Shown here in pieces: positions 17,237 to 26,105 of a stretch of 64,000 nucleotides of DNA; position 1 is the stretch's first letter, and each line of letters begins with the position of its first letter. The DNA lies in NCBI GenBank assembly GCA_900473745.1, contig UCMW01000021.1, positions 113,109 through 177,108 of the forward strand, read 5' to 3'. This DNA is from Hyphomicrobiales bacterium (GTDB taxonomy: Bacteria > Pseudomonadota > Alphaproteobacteria > Rhizobiales > Rhizobiaceae). A program made the translations under genes and the position numbers. A model generated the notes under the pieces. It had not been told where the DNA came from. It worked only from the letters and a program-made list of their open reading frames with translations, and searched no databases.

Positions 17237-17244
17237 GCGGGGGC

Positions 17245-17273
17245 ACTATCGGCATTTACCCTTGCTATGTCAA
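17245..17273 (-). promoter_or_regulatory. Sigma-70 promoter for argD-argF-hslO
   Basis: Minus strand: TTGACA (17273-17268), 17-base spacer, GATAGT (17250-17245). A perfect -35 with optimal spacing gives a start near 17238, 89 bases before the argD ATG. Confidence 0.65.
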
Positions 17274-17294
17274 CGATTTCTGCGGAAAACGCAG

Positions 17295-17549
17295 GAGTCA
17301 ACGCGGATTCGACCGATGCGCACCGCAGCGCCCATGATCAAGATTCCACCTGTTGCATACTTGACTCACTCGGGAAGCAAGTTGGGGAAAACCGCGAAAT
17401 CGATTCCAGATGATTCCTGCGACTCTTGTCACGGAGTCAGCCGACCTCTAGGTTAAATTTCATTAATAGATTGCATGCGGCGGAAGTGCTCACCGACAGT
17501 ATAGAGGCGGTTTTGTTTCGGATTCGTTCGAAGCAACGGTGACGGATTC
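17295..17549. promoter_or_regulatory. Cluster of ten GANTC (CcrM) methylation sites before gcrA
   Basis: GANTC occurs at 17295, 17306, 17342, 17363, 17402, 17412, 17421, 17434, 17521 and 17545. Roughly one per 300 bases is expected by composition. GcrA acts with sigma-70 at CcrM-methylated GANTC promoters in Caulobacter and relatives, so this looks like a methylation-sensitive control region of gcrA and perhaps argD. Confidence 0.75.
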
Positions 17550-17584
17550 TGCCATGGCAGACGCGAGCGGCGGAGAGAATTGGC

Positions 17585-18130
17585 ATGACGACTATGCAAT
17601 GGAGCGACGACCGGGTCGAAAGACTGAAGCGCCTGTGGGCCGAAGGCCTCAGCGCAAGCCAGATCGCAGCACAACTCGGTGGCGTGAGCCGAAATGCCGT
17701 CATCGGCAAGGTTCACCGCCTCAACCTTCCGGGCCGCGCCAAGGCAGGCGGCAGCTCGTCTGCAGCCCGCCCAGCCAAGCGCCCGGCACAGACCCAGCGC
17801 CCGGCCACCTTCCAGAACCGTCCGGCGGCCAACACGACTACCCGGACCGTGGCCCGCGCTGCCGGCGCCACGATGCTGAAGGAAGAAATCGAAGTCGAGG
17901 CCTATGAGGAAGTCGAAGTTCGTCGTTCGCTGAACGTCGTCGTGCCGATCTCGCGCAGGCTCGTTCTGACGGAACTGACCGAGCGCACTTGCAAGTGGCC
18001 GATCGGCGATCCGATGAAGGACGATTTCCACTTCTGCGGCTGCGAAATCTCCGATAGCGCGCCTTACTGCACCTATCATGCGAAGCTCGCCTACCAGCCG
18101 GTCAGCGAACGTCGCAAGGCTGCACGCTAA
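17585..18130 (+). CDS. gcrA: Cell cycle regulator GcrA
   Basis: 181 residues. N-terminal helix-turn-helix (about 5-47: WSDDRVERLKRLWAEGLSASQIAAQLGGVSRNAVIGKVHRL) binds methylated GANTC DNA. A low-complexity Ala/Arg/Pro/Thr linker follows. The C-terminal cysteine-rich domain (TCKWPIGDP, HFCGCEISDSAPYCTYH) contacts sigma-70. GcrA with CcrM sets S-phase transcription in alphaproteobacteria. The ATG at 17585 follows GGAGAG; an internal ATG three codons later is also possible. Preceded by the GANTC cluster and followed by a strong terminator. Confidence 0.95.
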   Translation: MTTMQWSDDRVERLKRLWAEGLSASQIAAQLGGVSRNAVIGKVHRLNLPGRAKAGGSSSAARPAKRPAQTQRPATFQNRPAANTTTRTVARAAGATMLKEEIEVEAYEEVEVRRSLNVVVPISRRLVLTELTERTCKWPIGDPMKDDFHFCGCEISDSAPYCTYHAKLAYQPVSERRKAAR

Positions 18131-18156
18131 TCCCCGAGACGAGATCAAGACAGGCA

Positions 18157-18182
18157 ACGGGTCCTTCGGGGCCCGTTTTTTT
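18157..18182 (+). terminator. Intrinsic terminator after gcrA
   Basis: ACGGGTCC-TTCG-GGGCCCGT, an 8-bp stem with UUCG tetraloop followed by seven T. Confidence 0.88.
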
Positions 18183-18254
18183 GGGCTTGAAACTGAAACG
18201 CAAAAGGGCCGCAGCGGATGATCCGTGCGACCCTCAAATTCTGAATGAGCCTGC

Positions 18255-18938
18255 TCAGGCTTCCATGGAATAGCCCGCACCACGGACGGTGCGGATGACA
18301 TCCTGCATGTTGGAGAAGTTCAGCGCCTTGCGCAGACGTCCGACATGCACGTCGACGGTGCGCTCGTCGACATAGATGTCATGACCCCAGACGCCGTCCA
18401 AAAGCTGGGACCGCGAGTAGACACGCCCCGGGGACGCCATGAGGAATTCCAGCAAGCGGAATTCGGTCGGCCCTAGGCGAACCTCCCGGCTCTTGCGGTG
18501 GACACGGTGTGTCTCGCGGTCGAGCTCGATGTCTCCACAGCGCAGGACGCTGGAGAGAACCTCGGGCTTGGCGCGCCGCAGCATGGCCTTGACGCGGGCC
18601 ATCAGTTCCGGCGTCGAGAACGGCTTCACGACATAGTCGTCCGCGCCCGTCGCCAGGCCACGCACTCGCTCGCTTTCCTCGCCGCGGGCCGTCAGCATGA
18701 TGATCGGCAGGCGCTCGGTCTCGGGCCGGACGCGCAGGCGTCGGCACAGCTCGATGCCCGATACGCCCGGGAGCATCCAGTCGAGGATCAGAAGATCCGG
18801 AACCCGCTCCTGCAGGCGGATTTCCGCCTCGTCGCCCCGCAGGATCGTCTCGACTTCATATCCCTCGGCTTCGAGGTTGTAGCGGAGGAGGACCGACAGG
18901 GCCTCCTCGTCTTCCACCACTGCAATCTTCGGCTGCAT
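18255..18938 (-). CDS. phoB: Phosphate regulon response regulator PhoB
   Basis: 227 residues from ATG 18938. OmpR-type: receiver with acidic D10/E11, phospho-acceptor D53 (LLILDWMLPG), switch threonine in MLTARGEE and the conserved lysine in YVVKPFS. A winged-helix domain (RLGPTEFRLLEFLM...VDVHVGRLRKAL...VRGAGYSM) binds Pho boxes. Last gene of phoR-pstSCAB-phoU-phoB, 25 bases after phoU. Confidence 0.95.
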   Translation of the reverse strand: MQPKIAVVEDEEALSVLLRYNLEAEGYEVETILRGDEAEIRLQERVPDLLILDWMLPGVSGIELCRRLRVRPETERLPIIMLTARGEESERVRGLATGADDYVVKPFSTPELMARVKAMLRRAKPEVLSSVLRCGDIELDRETHRVHRKSREVRLGPTEFRLLEFLMASPGRVYSRSQLLDGVWGHDIYVDERTVDVHVGRLRKALNFSNMQDVIRTVRGAGYSMEA

Positions 18939-18963
18939 CAAACACCAACCTCGCTGGCCAACG

Positions 18964-19677
18964 TCACTCGGTGATCGCACCGACGGAAGAGGTGAGATCT
19001 TCCTTCGGGCGCTCGCCTTCCGGCTGGGCACCGGTGGTCATGTAATAGATGGTCTCCGCGATGTTGGTCGCGTGATCGCCGATGCGCTCGATGTTCTTGG
19101 CGCAGAACAGAAGATGCGTGCAGCTCGTGATGTTGCGCGGGTCTTCCATCATGTAGGTCAGGAGTTCGCGGAACAACGAAGTGTAGATCGCGTCGATCTC
19201 TTCGTCACGGTCACGGATCGACTTGGCCTTTTCGGCCGAGCGCGTTGTGTAGACATCGAGCACTTCCTTGAGCTGGGCCAGCGCCAGATCGGAGAGATGT
19301 TCGAGGCCACGGGCTAGCTTGCGCGGAACCCCCGTCGCCTGAATGGCCACCACACGCTTGGAGTTGCTTTTGCCGAGGTCGCCGACACGCTCGAGGTCGG
19401 CGGCGATGCGAAGAGCGCCGACGATTTCACGCAGGTCGGATGCGACCGGCTGGCGCTTGGCAATGGTCACGATCGCCTTGTCGCCGATCTCGCGCTCCAT
19501 GGCATCCATGACGACGTCGTCGGAGATGACCTTCTGGGCGAGCGCGGCATCGGAATTGACCAGCGAGCGCACGCTTTCGGCGACCATCTGTTCCGCCAAA
19601 CCGCCCATTTCGGAAATGCGGCGCATCAGGAACTTCAGTTCCTCGTCGAAGGCCGAGTAGATGTGAGAGGAGCCCAT
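18964..19677 (-). CDS. phoU: Phosphate transport system regulator PhoU
   Basis: 237 residues from ATG 19677; the longer frame upstream overlaps the pstB end and lacks homology. Two three-helix PhoU repeats with metal-binding E/D motifs (ERVGDLGKSNSKRV and ERIGDHATNIAETIYYM). Links the Pst transporter to PhoR so that kinase activity is low when phosphate is plentiful. In order between pstB and phoB. Confidence 0.95.
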   Translation of the reverse strand: MGSSHIYSAFDEELKFLMRRISEMGGLAEQMVAESVRSLVNSDAALAQKVISDDVVMDAMEREIGDKAIVTIAKRQPVASDLREIVGALRIAADLERVGDLGKSNSKRVVAIQATGVPRKLARGLEHLSDLALAQLKEVLDVYTTRSAEKAKSIRDRDEEIDAIYTSLFRELLTYMMEDPRNITSCTHLLFCAKNIERIGDHATNIAETIYYMTTGAQPEGERPKEDLTSSVGAITE

Positions 19678-19723
19678 TTGAAACGTCCTTGAAATTGAGT
19701 TCAACCGTGGATGACGTCGAGGC

Positions 19724-20533
19724 TCAGCCGAAGCGGCCCATGATGTAATCCTGGGTGCGCTGGTCATCCGGATTGGTGAACATCTTGTCGGTGTCGTTCT
19801 CCTCGACCAGTTCGCCGAGGTGGAACATGGCCGTGCGCTGGGAAACGCGGGCGGCCTGCTGCATCGAGTGCGTGACAATGACGATCGTGAAGTTCTCGCG
19901 CAGTTCGTGGATCAGTTCCTCGACCTTGGCGGTCGCAATCGGGTCGAGCGCCGAGCAGGGCTCGTCCATCAGGATGACTTCGGGGCTGACGGCGACGGCG
20001 CGCGCGATGCACAGACGCTGCTGCTGACCACCGGAGAGGCCCGTACCAGCCGAGTCCAGACGATCCTTGACCTCGTTCCAGAGACCGGCCTTCTGCAGCG
20101 CGGTGGAGACGATCTCGTCCAGTTCGGCCTTGTTGCGGGCCAGACCGTGAATGCGCGGACCATAGGCGACGTTTTCGTAGATCGACTTCGGGAACGGGTT
20201 CGGCTTCTGGAACACCATGCCGACCTTGGCGCGCAGCTGCACGGGATCGACCTTGGAGTCGTAGATGTTTTCGGCATCGATAAGGATGTTGCCCTCGACG
20301 CGGCAGCTCGCAATCGTGTCGTTCATGCGGTTGATGCAACGCAGGAAGGTCGACTTGCCGCAGCCCGACGGTCCGATGAAGGCCGTCACGGAGCGGGGGC
20401 GGATGTCGATGTTCACATCCTTGAGGGCGTGCTTGTCACCGTAAAAGACCTGCACGTTGCGGGCGGTGATCTTGGTCTCAGTCATAGGTGGCGCTTTCGT
20501 CGTGGTCATCTTGGTCGCGAGATTGTTCATCAT
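19724..20533 (-). CDS. pstB: Phosphate ABC transporter ATP-binding protein
   Basis: 269 residues. Walker A at 54-62 (GPSGCGKST), Q-loop VFQKPNPFPKSIYENVAYG, signature LSGGQQQRL, Walker B VILMDEPCSALDP and switch histidine VTHSM. The SIYENVAYG segment and the RTQDYIMGRFG tail are PstB-specific. Energises high-affinity phosphate import with PstA and PstC. The first residues before MTETKITARN may not be translated; two in-frame ATGs exist. Confidence 0.96.
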   Translation of the reverse strand: MMNNLATKMTTTKAPPMTETKITARNVQVFYGDKHALKDVNIDIRPRSVTAFIGPSGCGKSTFLRCINRMNDTIASCRVEGNILIDAENIYDSKVDPVQLRAKVGMVFQKPNPFPKSIYENVAYGPRIHGLARNKAELDEIVSTALQKAGLWNEVKDRLDSAGTGLSGGQQQRLCIARAVAVSPEVILMDEPCSALDPIATAKVEELIHELRENFTIVIVTHSMQQAARVSQRTAMFHLGELVEENDTDKMFTNPDDQRTQDYIMGRFG

Positions 20534-20544
20534 GATAAAGCTCC

Positions 20545-21897
20545 TTACCAGCGACGCTCGAAGCGGCGACGAAGAATGATTGCGATCAGGTTCATCAGGA
20601 TGAGGAACACCAGGAGCGCGATGATGGCTCCGGATGCACGCTCAACGAAGGCCGGGTCGCCACGCTGCGTCCAGTTGTAGACCTGAACGGGCAGCGCGGA
20701 GGCCGGCTGGAAGAAGCCGTCCGGCGGACCGGCCGGGTATTCGCGTACGAAGGCGACCATGCCGATCAGAAGCAGAGGCGCCGTTTCACCGAGGGCGCGG
20801 GCAAGACCGATGATGGCACCAGTCAGGATGCCCGGCATGGCGAGCGGCAGAACATGGTGGAAGATCGACTGCATCTTCGAAGCGCCGACACCGAGGGCCG
20901 CGTCGCGGATCGACGGAGGCACGGCCTTCAAAGCCGAGCGGGTCGCGATAATGATTGTCGGCAGTGTCATCAGCGTCAGCACGAGACCGCCAACGATCGG
21001 CGCCGATTGCGGCAGACCGACAAAGTTGATCAGGACGGCGAGACCCAGGATACCGAAGACGATCGAAGGCACGGCGGCGAGATTGGCGATGTTGACTTCG
21101 ATCAGGTCGGTGAACCAGTTCTGCGGCGCGAATTCCTCGAGATAGATCGAGGTCGCGACACCGAGTGGCAAAGACAGCACCAGCACGATCAGCATCATGT
21201 AAGCCGAGCCGATGATGGCGATGCCGAGGCCGGCTGCTTCCGGACGCGTATCGGATGCGTCGGGTGCGCTGAAGAAGCCCCAGTTGAACTTGGTCACCAG
21301 AATGCCGGCTTCCTTCAACTGATCCGCCAAAACCAGCTGCTCAGGCGAGACATTGCGATCGAGAGCAGCGCTCTCCATCGTCACGCGGCCCTTGTAGTAG
21401 CCGTCAATGCGGCCACCGGCGAGGAAGTCGAACGGAAAGGTCTGGCCAATGACCGAGGGATCGGCGATGACGAAGCGACGCAGATCTGCGGCCGCTTCCT
21501 TCGATATAAGCTCGGCGGCGGCCTTGGGGGTCAGACCTTCTGCGACCAGTCCCTTATCCTGCAGCGCCTTTGCCACGGCATCCTCGATGAGCGGGGCGTA
21601 GCCGAAGGTGCTGACCTTGGCAATGTCCGCCGGATCGCGATTGCCGGCCTTGTCGAGCCTCGCTGGATCCAGATAGACGTTGAGGGTGATGAAGGTCTGC
21701 TGGAACGAGGATAAGCCGTTCGACATGATCGAGAGCAGCAGCCCGATAAGCGCGACGATGCCGAAGGTTACGGCTGCTTTGCCCCACATGCGGAAGCGGA
21801 CTTCGGCCTTGTTGCGGCTGCGCGTGCGGTCATCGACCGTGAGGATCGACTTCTTTTCCGCAGGCATCGGGGCTCCGATAGCGGTGAGATCGGTCAT
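20545..21897 (-). CDS. pstA: Phosphate ABC transporter permease PstA
   Basis: 450 residues, longer than E. coli PstA because of a large periplasmic loop between the first membrane helix (about 38-58) and the permease core (from about 225). The core has the EAA loop (IRDAALGVGASKMQSIFHHVLPLAMPGILTGAIIGLARALGETAPLL). The ATG overlaps the pstC stop by four bases (ATGA). Membrane partner of PstC. Confidence 0.95.
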   Translation of the reverse strand: MTDLTAIGAPMPAEKKSILTVDDRTRSRNKAEVRFRMWGKAAVTFGIVALIGLLLSIMSNGLSSFQQTFITLNVYLDPARLDKAGNRDPADIAKVSTFGYAPLIEDAVAKALQDKGLVAEGLTPKAAAELISKEAAADLRRFVIADPSVIGQTFPFDFLAGGRIDGYYKGRVTMESAALDRNVSPEQLVLADQLKEAGILVTKFNWGFFSAPDASDTRPEAAGLGIAIIGSAYMMLIVLVLSLPLGVATSIYLEEFAPQNWFTDLIEVNIANLAAVPSIVFGILGLAVLINFVGLPQSAPIVGGLVLTLMTLPTIIIATRSALKAVPPSIRDAALGVGASKMQSIFHHVLPLAMPGILTGAIIGLARALGETAPLLLIGMVAFVREYPAGPPDGFFQPASALPVQVYNWTQRGDPAFVERASGAIIALLVFLILMNLIAIILRRRFERRW

Positions 21898-23366
21898 TCG
21901 TACTGCTCCCGGTACTTGCGGACAATGTAGAGGGCCACGACGTTGAGGCCGAGGGTGATGACGAAGAGGGTGAGGCCCAGGGCAAAGGCGACCAGGGTCT
22001 CGGGGCTGGCGAATTCCGTGTCCCCGGTCAGCTGGCTGACGATCTTGACCGTCACCGTGGTCATTGCCTCGAAGGGATTGATGTCGAGCTTGGCAGAGGC
22101 ACCGGCACCGAGAACCACGATCATGGTCTCACCAATGGCGCGGCTTGCCGCCAGCAGGATCGCACCAACGATGCCCGGAAGTGCGGCCGGGAGAACGACC
22201 TGCCTGATCGTCTCGGACTGGGTCGAGCCGAGAGCGTAGGAGCCATCGCGCAGGGCCTGCGGTACCGCGTTGATGATGTCGTCCGACAGCGAGCTGACGA
22301 AGGGGATGATCATCACGCCCATGACGAGGCCTGCCGTCAGGACCGACGAGGAGGACGTACCGAGGCCCAGCGGCTCGGCAAAATAGTCACGCAGGAATGG
22401 ACCGACAGTGACCAGGGCGAACAGACCGTAGACGATGGTCGGGATGCCCGCCAGGACCTCGATTGCCGGCTTGACGATGCCGCGCGTGTTCGGACCGGCA
22501 TATTCCGACAGATAGACGGCGATCATCAGACCGATCGGTACAGCGACGATCAGCGAGATAATCGAAACGTAGAAGGTGCCCCAGAGCAGCGGCAGGATGC
22601 CGAGTTCGGAACCACCCCGGAATTGCGGGTTCCAGACGGTCGAGAAGAAGAACTCGCTCGCCGGATACATGGTGAAGAAGACATAGGTCTCGAAGACCAG
22701 CGAGCCGACGATCCCGACAGTGGTCAGAATGGCGACCAGCGAAGAGACCATGAGCACCGTTTTGACGAAGCTTTCGCTCAGATTGCGTGCGCGCAGTTCC
22801 GGGTTGATGCGGACATAGGCGAGCGGCAATGCGGCTACGGCAAGCGCCAGCACGGCGATCGTCATCAGCAGGTGACCGAAATCGGACTGGCTGCGATAGG
22901 CCTTCGCGGCCTCAAAGACTTCTACGGGCACTTCTGCGCCGAGCGCCACGCCGACTTCGGCAAGCCGCGCGCGAACATTGCCGGCGTCAAGCGCCTCGAT
23001 GTTAACGTCGGCACCGGCCTCCGCGGCGCGTGCCTCGACCGCGCCCAGACCGTCGGCGATGCGCCGGACGTCCGCCATGACCAGGCTTTGGGCACCACCT
23101 TCGGGCACGATGCTGTCGGGAATGGTCGCACTGATGCGGCTTTCGACGATTGCCGGCTGAATAAAGAGCCACGCCATGAGCAGCAGCAGAGCCGGAACGG
23201 CAGTGACGAGGCCGACCACCTGGCCGTAATAGCCGGGCAGAGAGTGAAGCTTCGTGCCGCGCGCGGCCGAAACCGAAAGAGCCTGCCGCCGGCCGAGAAC
23301 GAAGCCGAGTGCCGCAAGCACTAGAATACAGAGGACGATGATGCTCGCGTTCATGTTACCCGCCAT
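21894..23366 (-). CDS. pstC: Phosphate ABC transporter permease PstC
   Basis: 490 residues; a second in-frame ATG at 23354 is possible. Also enlarged at the N-terminus: two hydrophobic segments (about 6-24 and 51-70) around a soluble insert before the permease core. EAA loop: ALRDGSYALGSTQSETIRQVVLPAALPGIVGAILLAASRAIGETM. The large forms of PstA and PstC occur together in rhizobia. Confidence 0.95.
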   Translation of the reverse strand: MAGNMNASIIVLCILVLAALGFVLGRRQALSVSAARGTKLHSLPGYYGQVVGLVTAVPALLLLMAWLFIQPAIVESRISATIPDSIVPEGGAQSLVMADVRRIADGLGAVEARAAEAGADVNIEALDAGNVRARLAEVGVALGAEVPVEVFEAAKAYRSQSDFGHLLMTIAVLALAVAALPLAYVRINPELRARNLSESFVKTVLMVSSLVAILTTVGIVGSLVFETYVFFTMYPASEFFFSTVWNPQFRGGSELGILPLLWGTFYVSIISLIVAVPIGLMIAVYLSEYAGPNTRGIVKPAIEVLAGIPTIVYGLFALVTVGPFLRDYFAEPLGLGTSSSSVLTAGLVMGVMIIPFVSSLSDDIINAVPQALRDGSYALGSTQSETIRQVVLPAALPGIVGAILLAASRAIGETMIVVLGAGASAKLDINPFEAMTTVTVKIVSQLTGDTEFASPETLVAFALGLTLFVITLGLNVVALYIVRKYREQYE

Positions 23367-23383
23367 TTCCCTAGCAGAAAGAA

Positions 23384-23410
23384 ACCGGCGGCACTCAAGG
23401 TGCCGCCGGT
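23384..23410 (-). terminator. Hairpin with U-rich tail between pstS and pstC
   Basis: Perfect 10-bp stem ACCGGCGGCA/TGCCGCCGGT with 7-nt loop; on the minus strand TTTCTTTC follows. Probably a leaky terminator or 3' stabiliser that keeps pstS mRNA above pstCAB. Confidence 0.7.
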
Positions 23411-23422
23411 CGCTGCATCAGA

Positions 23423-24463
23423 TCAGTTCAGCGGCGCCATCGGCGTGCGGGCCTTGACGGCTTCCTGCGTCTTGGCCAGTTCCGGGTCGGAAACGAGGCC
23501 GTAGGCAGCAAGCGGGCCATCCGGGCCGGCCATTTCGTCAGAAACGAAGAACTCTACGTATTCCTGGAGACCCGGGATGACGTCGAGGTGCGCATTCTTG
23601 ACGTAGAAGTAGAGCGGACGCGAAACCGGGTATTCGCCCTTGGCGATGGTTTCGACCGACGGAACGACGCCGCCCATGGTCGCTACGCGCAGCTTGTCGG
23701 TGTTGTTCTGGTAGAAGGACAGACCGAAGACGCCGATGCCGTTCTTGTTGGCGTCAACGCGAGCGAGCGTCTCGGTGTAGTCGCCGTCGATGTCGACCGA
23801 TACGCCATCGGTGCGGAGCGCCATGCAGCCTTCTTCAGCCTTGTCTTCGTCGCCACCGGCGGCGGTCTTCAGGGCTTCGAACGTGCCGTTTTCTTCGCAA
23901 CCAGCAACGATGACCTTGGTGTCGAACACTTCGCGGGTGCCGTGCTTGGTGCCCGGAACGAAAGCGAGGATCGGCTGAGCCGGCAGGTCGGCGCGGATTT
24001 CATTCCATGCCTTGTAGGGGTTGTCGACGAGCTGGCCGTCCTTGACGACCTTGGCGGCCAGGGCATTGTGCCAATCCGACGGGGTGAAGGCGTATTCCGG
24101 ACCAGCGATGGCCGAGGCAAATACGATGCCGTCGTAGCCGATGCGAACTTCCTGGATGTCGGTCACGCCATTGGTCTTGCAGAGTTCGATGTCGGACTTG
24201 CTGATGCGCGACGAAGAATTGGCGATGTCGATGGTGTTCTCGCCCACGCCTTCGCAGAGCTTCTTACGGCCAGCGCCGGAACCGCCGGACTCAACGACCG
24301 GAGTTCCAAAGTCGGTGTTTTCACCGAAGGCTTCAGCAACAATGGAGGCATATGGCAGAACGGTGGAGGAACCAGCAATCTGGATCTGGTCGCGGGCTAC
24401 TGCAGCGCCGGCGAAGGCCACGGAGGCCGCCAAGGCAGCTACGGAAAGTTTCAGAGCGTTCAT
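23423..24463 (-). CDS. pstS: Periplasmic phosphate-binding protein PstS
   Basis: 346 residues from ATG 24463 (GGGAG six bases upstream). Signal peptide MNALKLSVAALAASVAFAGAAVARD. Phosphate-binding loop IQIAGSSTVLPYAS, ESGGSGAGRKKLCEGVGENTIDIANSSSRIS and the hinge region with FVPGTKHGTREVF. Captures phosphate and delivers it to PstCA. Preceded by a three-unit Pho box. Confidence 0.95.
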   Translation of the reverse strand: MNALKLSVAALAASVAFAGAAVARDQIQIAGSSTVLPYASIVAEAFGENTDFGTPVVESGGSGAGRKKLCEGVGENTIDIANSSSRISKSDIELCKTNGVTDIQEVRIGYDGIVFASAIAGPEYAFTPSDWHNALAAKVVKDGQLVDNPYKAWNEIRADLPAQPILAFVPGTKHGTREVFDTKVIVAGCEENGTFEALKTAAGGDEDKAEEGCMALRTDGVSVDIDGDYTETLARVDANKNGIGVFGLSFYQNNTDKLRVATMGGVVPSVETIAKGEYPVSRPLYFYVKNAHLDVIPGLQEYVEFFVSDEMAGPDGPLAAYGLVSDPELAKTQEAVKARTPMAPLN

Positions 24464-24560
24464 GATCATCTCCCGGAATGGGCTTGTGTGTCTTTGCGGC
24501 CGTCGCGGCATCTGCCAAGCGTCGACAGCTGCGTTCTAGCGGCTCTAGGCTCACGCTTTT

Positions 24561-24589
24561 ATGTCAGTTCAGTGAAACATTTGTGACAA
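24561..24589 (-). promoter_or_regulatory. Pho box (PhoB operator) before pstS
   Basis: Minus strand: three heptamers TTGTCAC, GTTTCAC and CTGACAT, each separated by 4 bases, giving the 11-bp period of PhoB direct repeats (consensus CTGTCAT). Located about 100 bases before the pstS ATG and after the phoR stop, so pstSCAB-phoU-phoB has its own phosphate-starvation promoter. Confidence 0.85.
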
Positions 24590-24650
24590 TGATATTCTAA
24601 TAAAAACAATGATATGCGGGATCACTTGACGCGCATATTGCCGTTTTGTG

Positions 24651-25937
24651 TCAGAAGCGCACCGTAAACTCGCTGCCGGAGCCGAGGGTAGATCTCACGA
24701 TGAGGCGCGCGCGATGCCGCGTCAGGATGTGCTTGACGATCGCGAGCCCCAATCCAGTGCCCTTTTTGGAGCGGCTGTCCTCGACATTGACACGGTAGAA
24801 GCGCTCGGTCAGACGTGGGACGTGCTCTCCCGGAATACCCGGACCATGGTCACGCACGCTCACCTCCGTCGCGCCGCCAGGCTCCTGGCGCAGCGAGACC
24901 TCGACCACCTTGCCATCCTGGCCATACTTGCACGCATTCTCGATCAGGTTCTCGAAGACCTGCACCAGTTCGTCGCGCTCGCCCATGACTTCGACCTTTT
25001 CCGCGGGCAGGTCGAGCCTGATCTCGACGCCGAGTTCGCTGGCGAGCGGGGCCAGACTGTCGCGCACATGTCCGAGAATCGGTGCCAGTTCCACTTTCTG
25101 GTCCGGCGGCAGATGTGCCTTCAGCTCCAGCCTAGACAGCGACAGGAGATCGTCCACGAGACGGCTCATGCGATTTGCCTGGTCAAGCATGATGGCGAGG
25201 AAACGATCCTTCGCCTTGGCGTCGTCGCGAGCCGGACCCTGCATGGTTTCGATGAAGCCACGCAGCGAGGCGAGTGGCGTGCGCAATTCGTGGCTGGCAT
25301 TGGCGACGAAGTCGCTGCGCATGCGGTCCAGACGACGCAATTCCGAAATGTCCCGGAAGGACAGGAGAAAATAGGGGATTGCGGTGGTTTCATCCGAAAG
25401 AACAGGGGCAACGCGGACGATATAGACCCGTTCCGAAGGCAGCCGCTCGGAATGCTCGATCTGGTTGGGCTCACCGGTTTCGATCGTCTCGCGGATCATG
25501 TCGAGGATGCCGGGCGAACGCCAGCGGGTCGAGACATGCAGCCCGACCGGCAGCGTACCGAATACCTTGTCGGCCTCCTGGTTTCCCGCAATCAGCTCGG
25601 AGGAGGCATTCAGCACGAAGATCGGCAAGTCGAGCGCGTCGAGCGAGCCCAGAATGAGTGGCAGCGGGTCTGCAGGCGGGCCGACGGCCACCTGGTCAGG
25701 CGCGGTCTCGATCTCGTCCGGTCCGGCCGGCAATTGCCGGAAGACGACGAGGAGGAACAGCAGCACGAAGAGGGTGACGGCATATCCCGTTGCCGCCCCG
25801 GTTGCCCAGGCCCCGATCGCCAGCACCGCAGCTGCCAAAATGTAGATCCAGGCGGAGAAAACCCGCCTCAGGTCGCCGCGCCAACTGTCGCCGTTTTCGT
25901 CTGTCATTGCGCGCCGCGCGCTCCGCCTCGTCATCAT
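24651..25937 (-). CDS. phoR: Phosphate regulon sensor kinase PhoR
   Basis: 428 residues. Two N-terminal membrane helices (about 28-66), a PAS-like domain (about 95-200) and HisKA with phospho-histidine H216 in NASHELRTPL. ATP-binding boxes follow: N box NLIENACKYG, G1 DHGPGI, G2 GTGLGLAIVKHI. Phosphorylates PhoB under phosphate limitation. Start ATG 25937 is the longest; ATG 25907 is possible. Upstream of pstS, 187 bases away. Confidence 0.93.
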   Translation of the reverse strand: MMTRRSARRAMTDENGDSWRGDLRRVFSAWIYILAAAVLAIGAWATGAATGYAVTLFVLLFLLVVFRQLPAGPDEIETAPDQVAVGPPADPLPLILGSLDALDLPIFVLNASSELIAGNQEADKVFGTLPVGLHVSTRWRSPGILDMIRETIETGEPNQIEHSERLPSERVYIVRVAPVLSDETTAIPYFLLSFRDISELRRLDRMRSDFVANASHELRTPLASLRGFIETMQGPARDDAKAKDRFLAIMLDQANRMSRLVDDLLSLSRLELKAHLPPDQKVELAPILGHVRDSLAPLASELGVEIRLDLPAEKVEVMGERDELVQVFENLIENACKYGQDGKVVEVSLRQEPGGATEVSVRDHGPGIPGEHVPRLTERFYRVNVEDSRSKKGTGLGLAIVKHILTRHRARLIVRSTLGSGSEFTVRF

Positions 25938-26105
25938 GGGATGCCTGATAGCTGCGATTCATGACAGAAGTTACACCACTCTGCCAATGCACCGCACGGC
26001 TTATCCCCGCCCGTCAATCAGGCAGTCCCCGGAACCGACACGCTTGAACTTCATTTCGGCTTAGGCTCAAGTAGCCGATATCGAACAACGCAGATGGGGA
26101 CGACG

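Noticed and set aside
25960..25985. Possible Pho box before phoR (minus-strand CTGTCAT)
   Set aside because: One good heptamer only; the expected 11-bp partner is poor.
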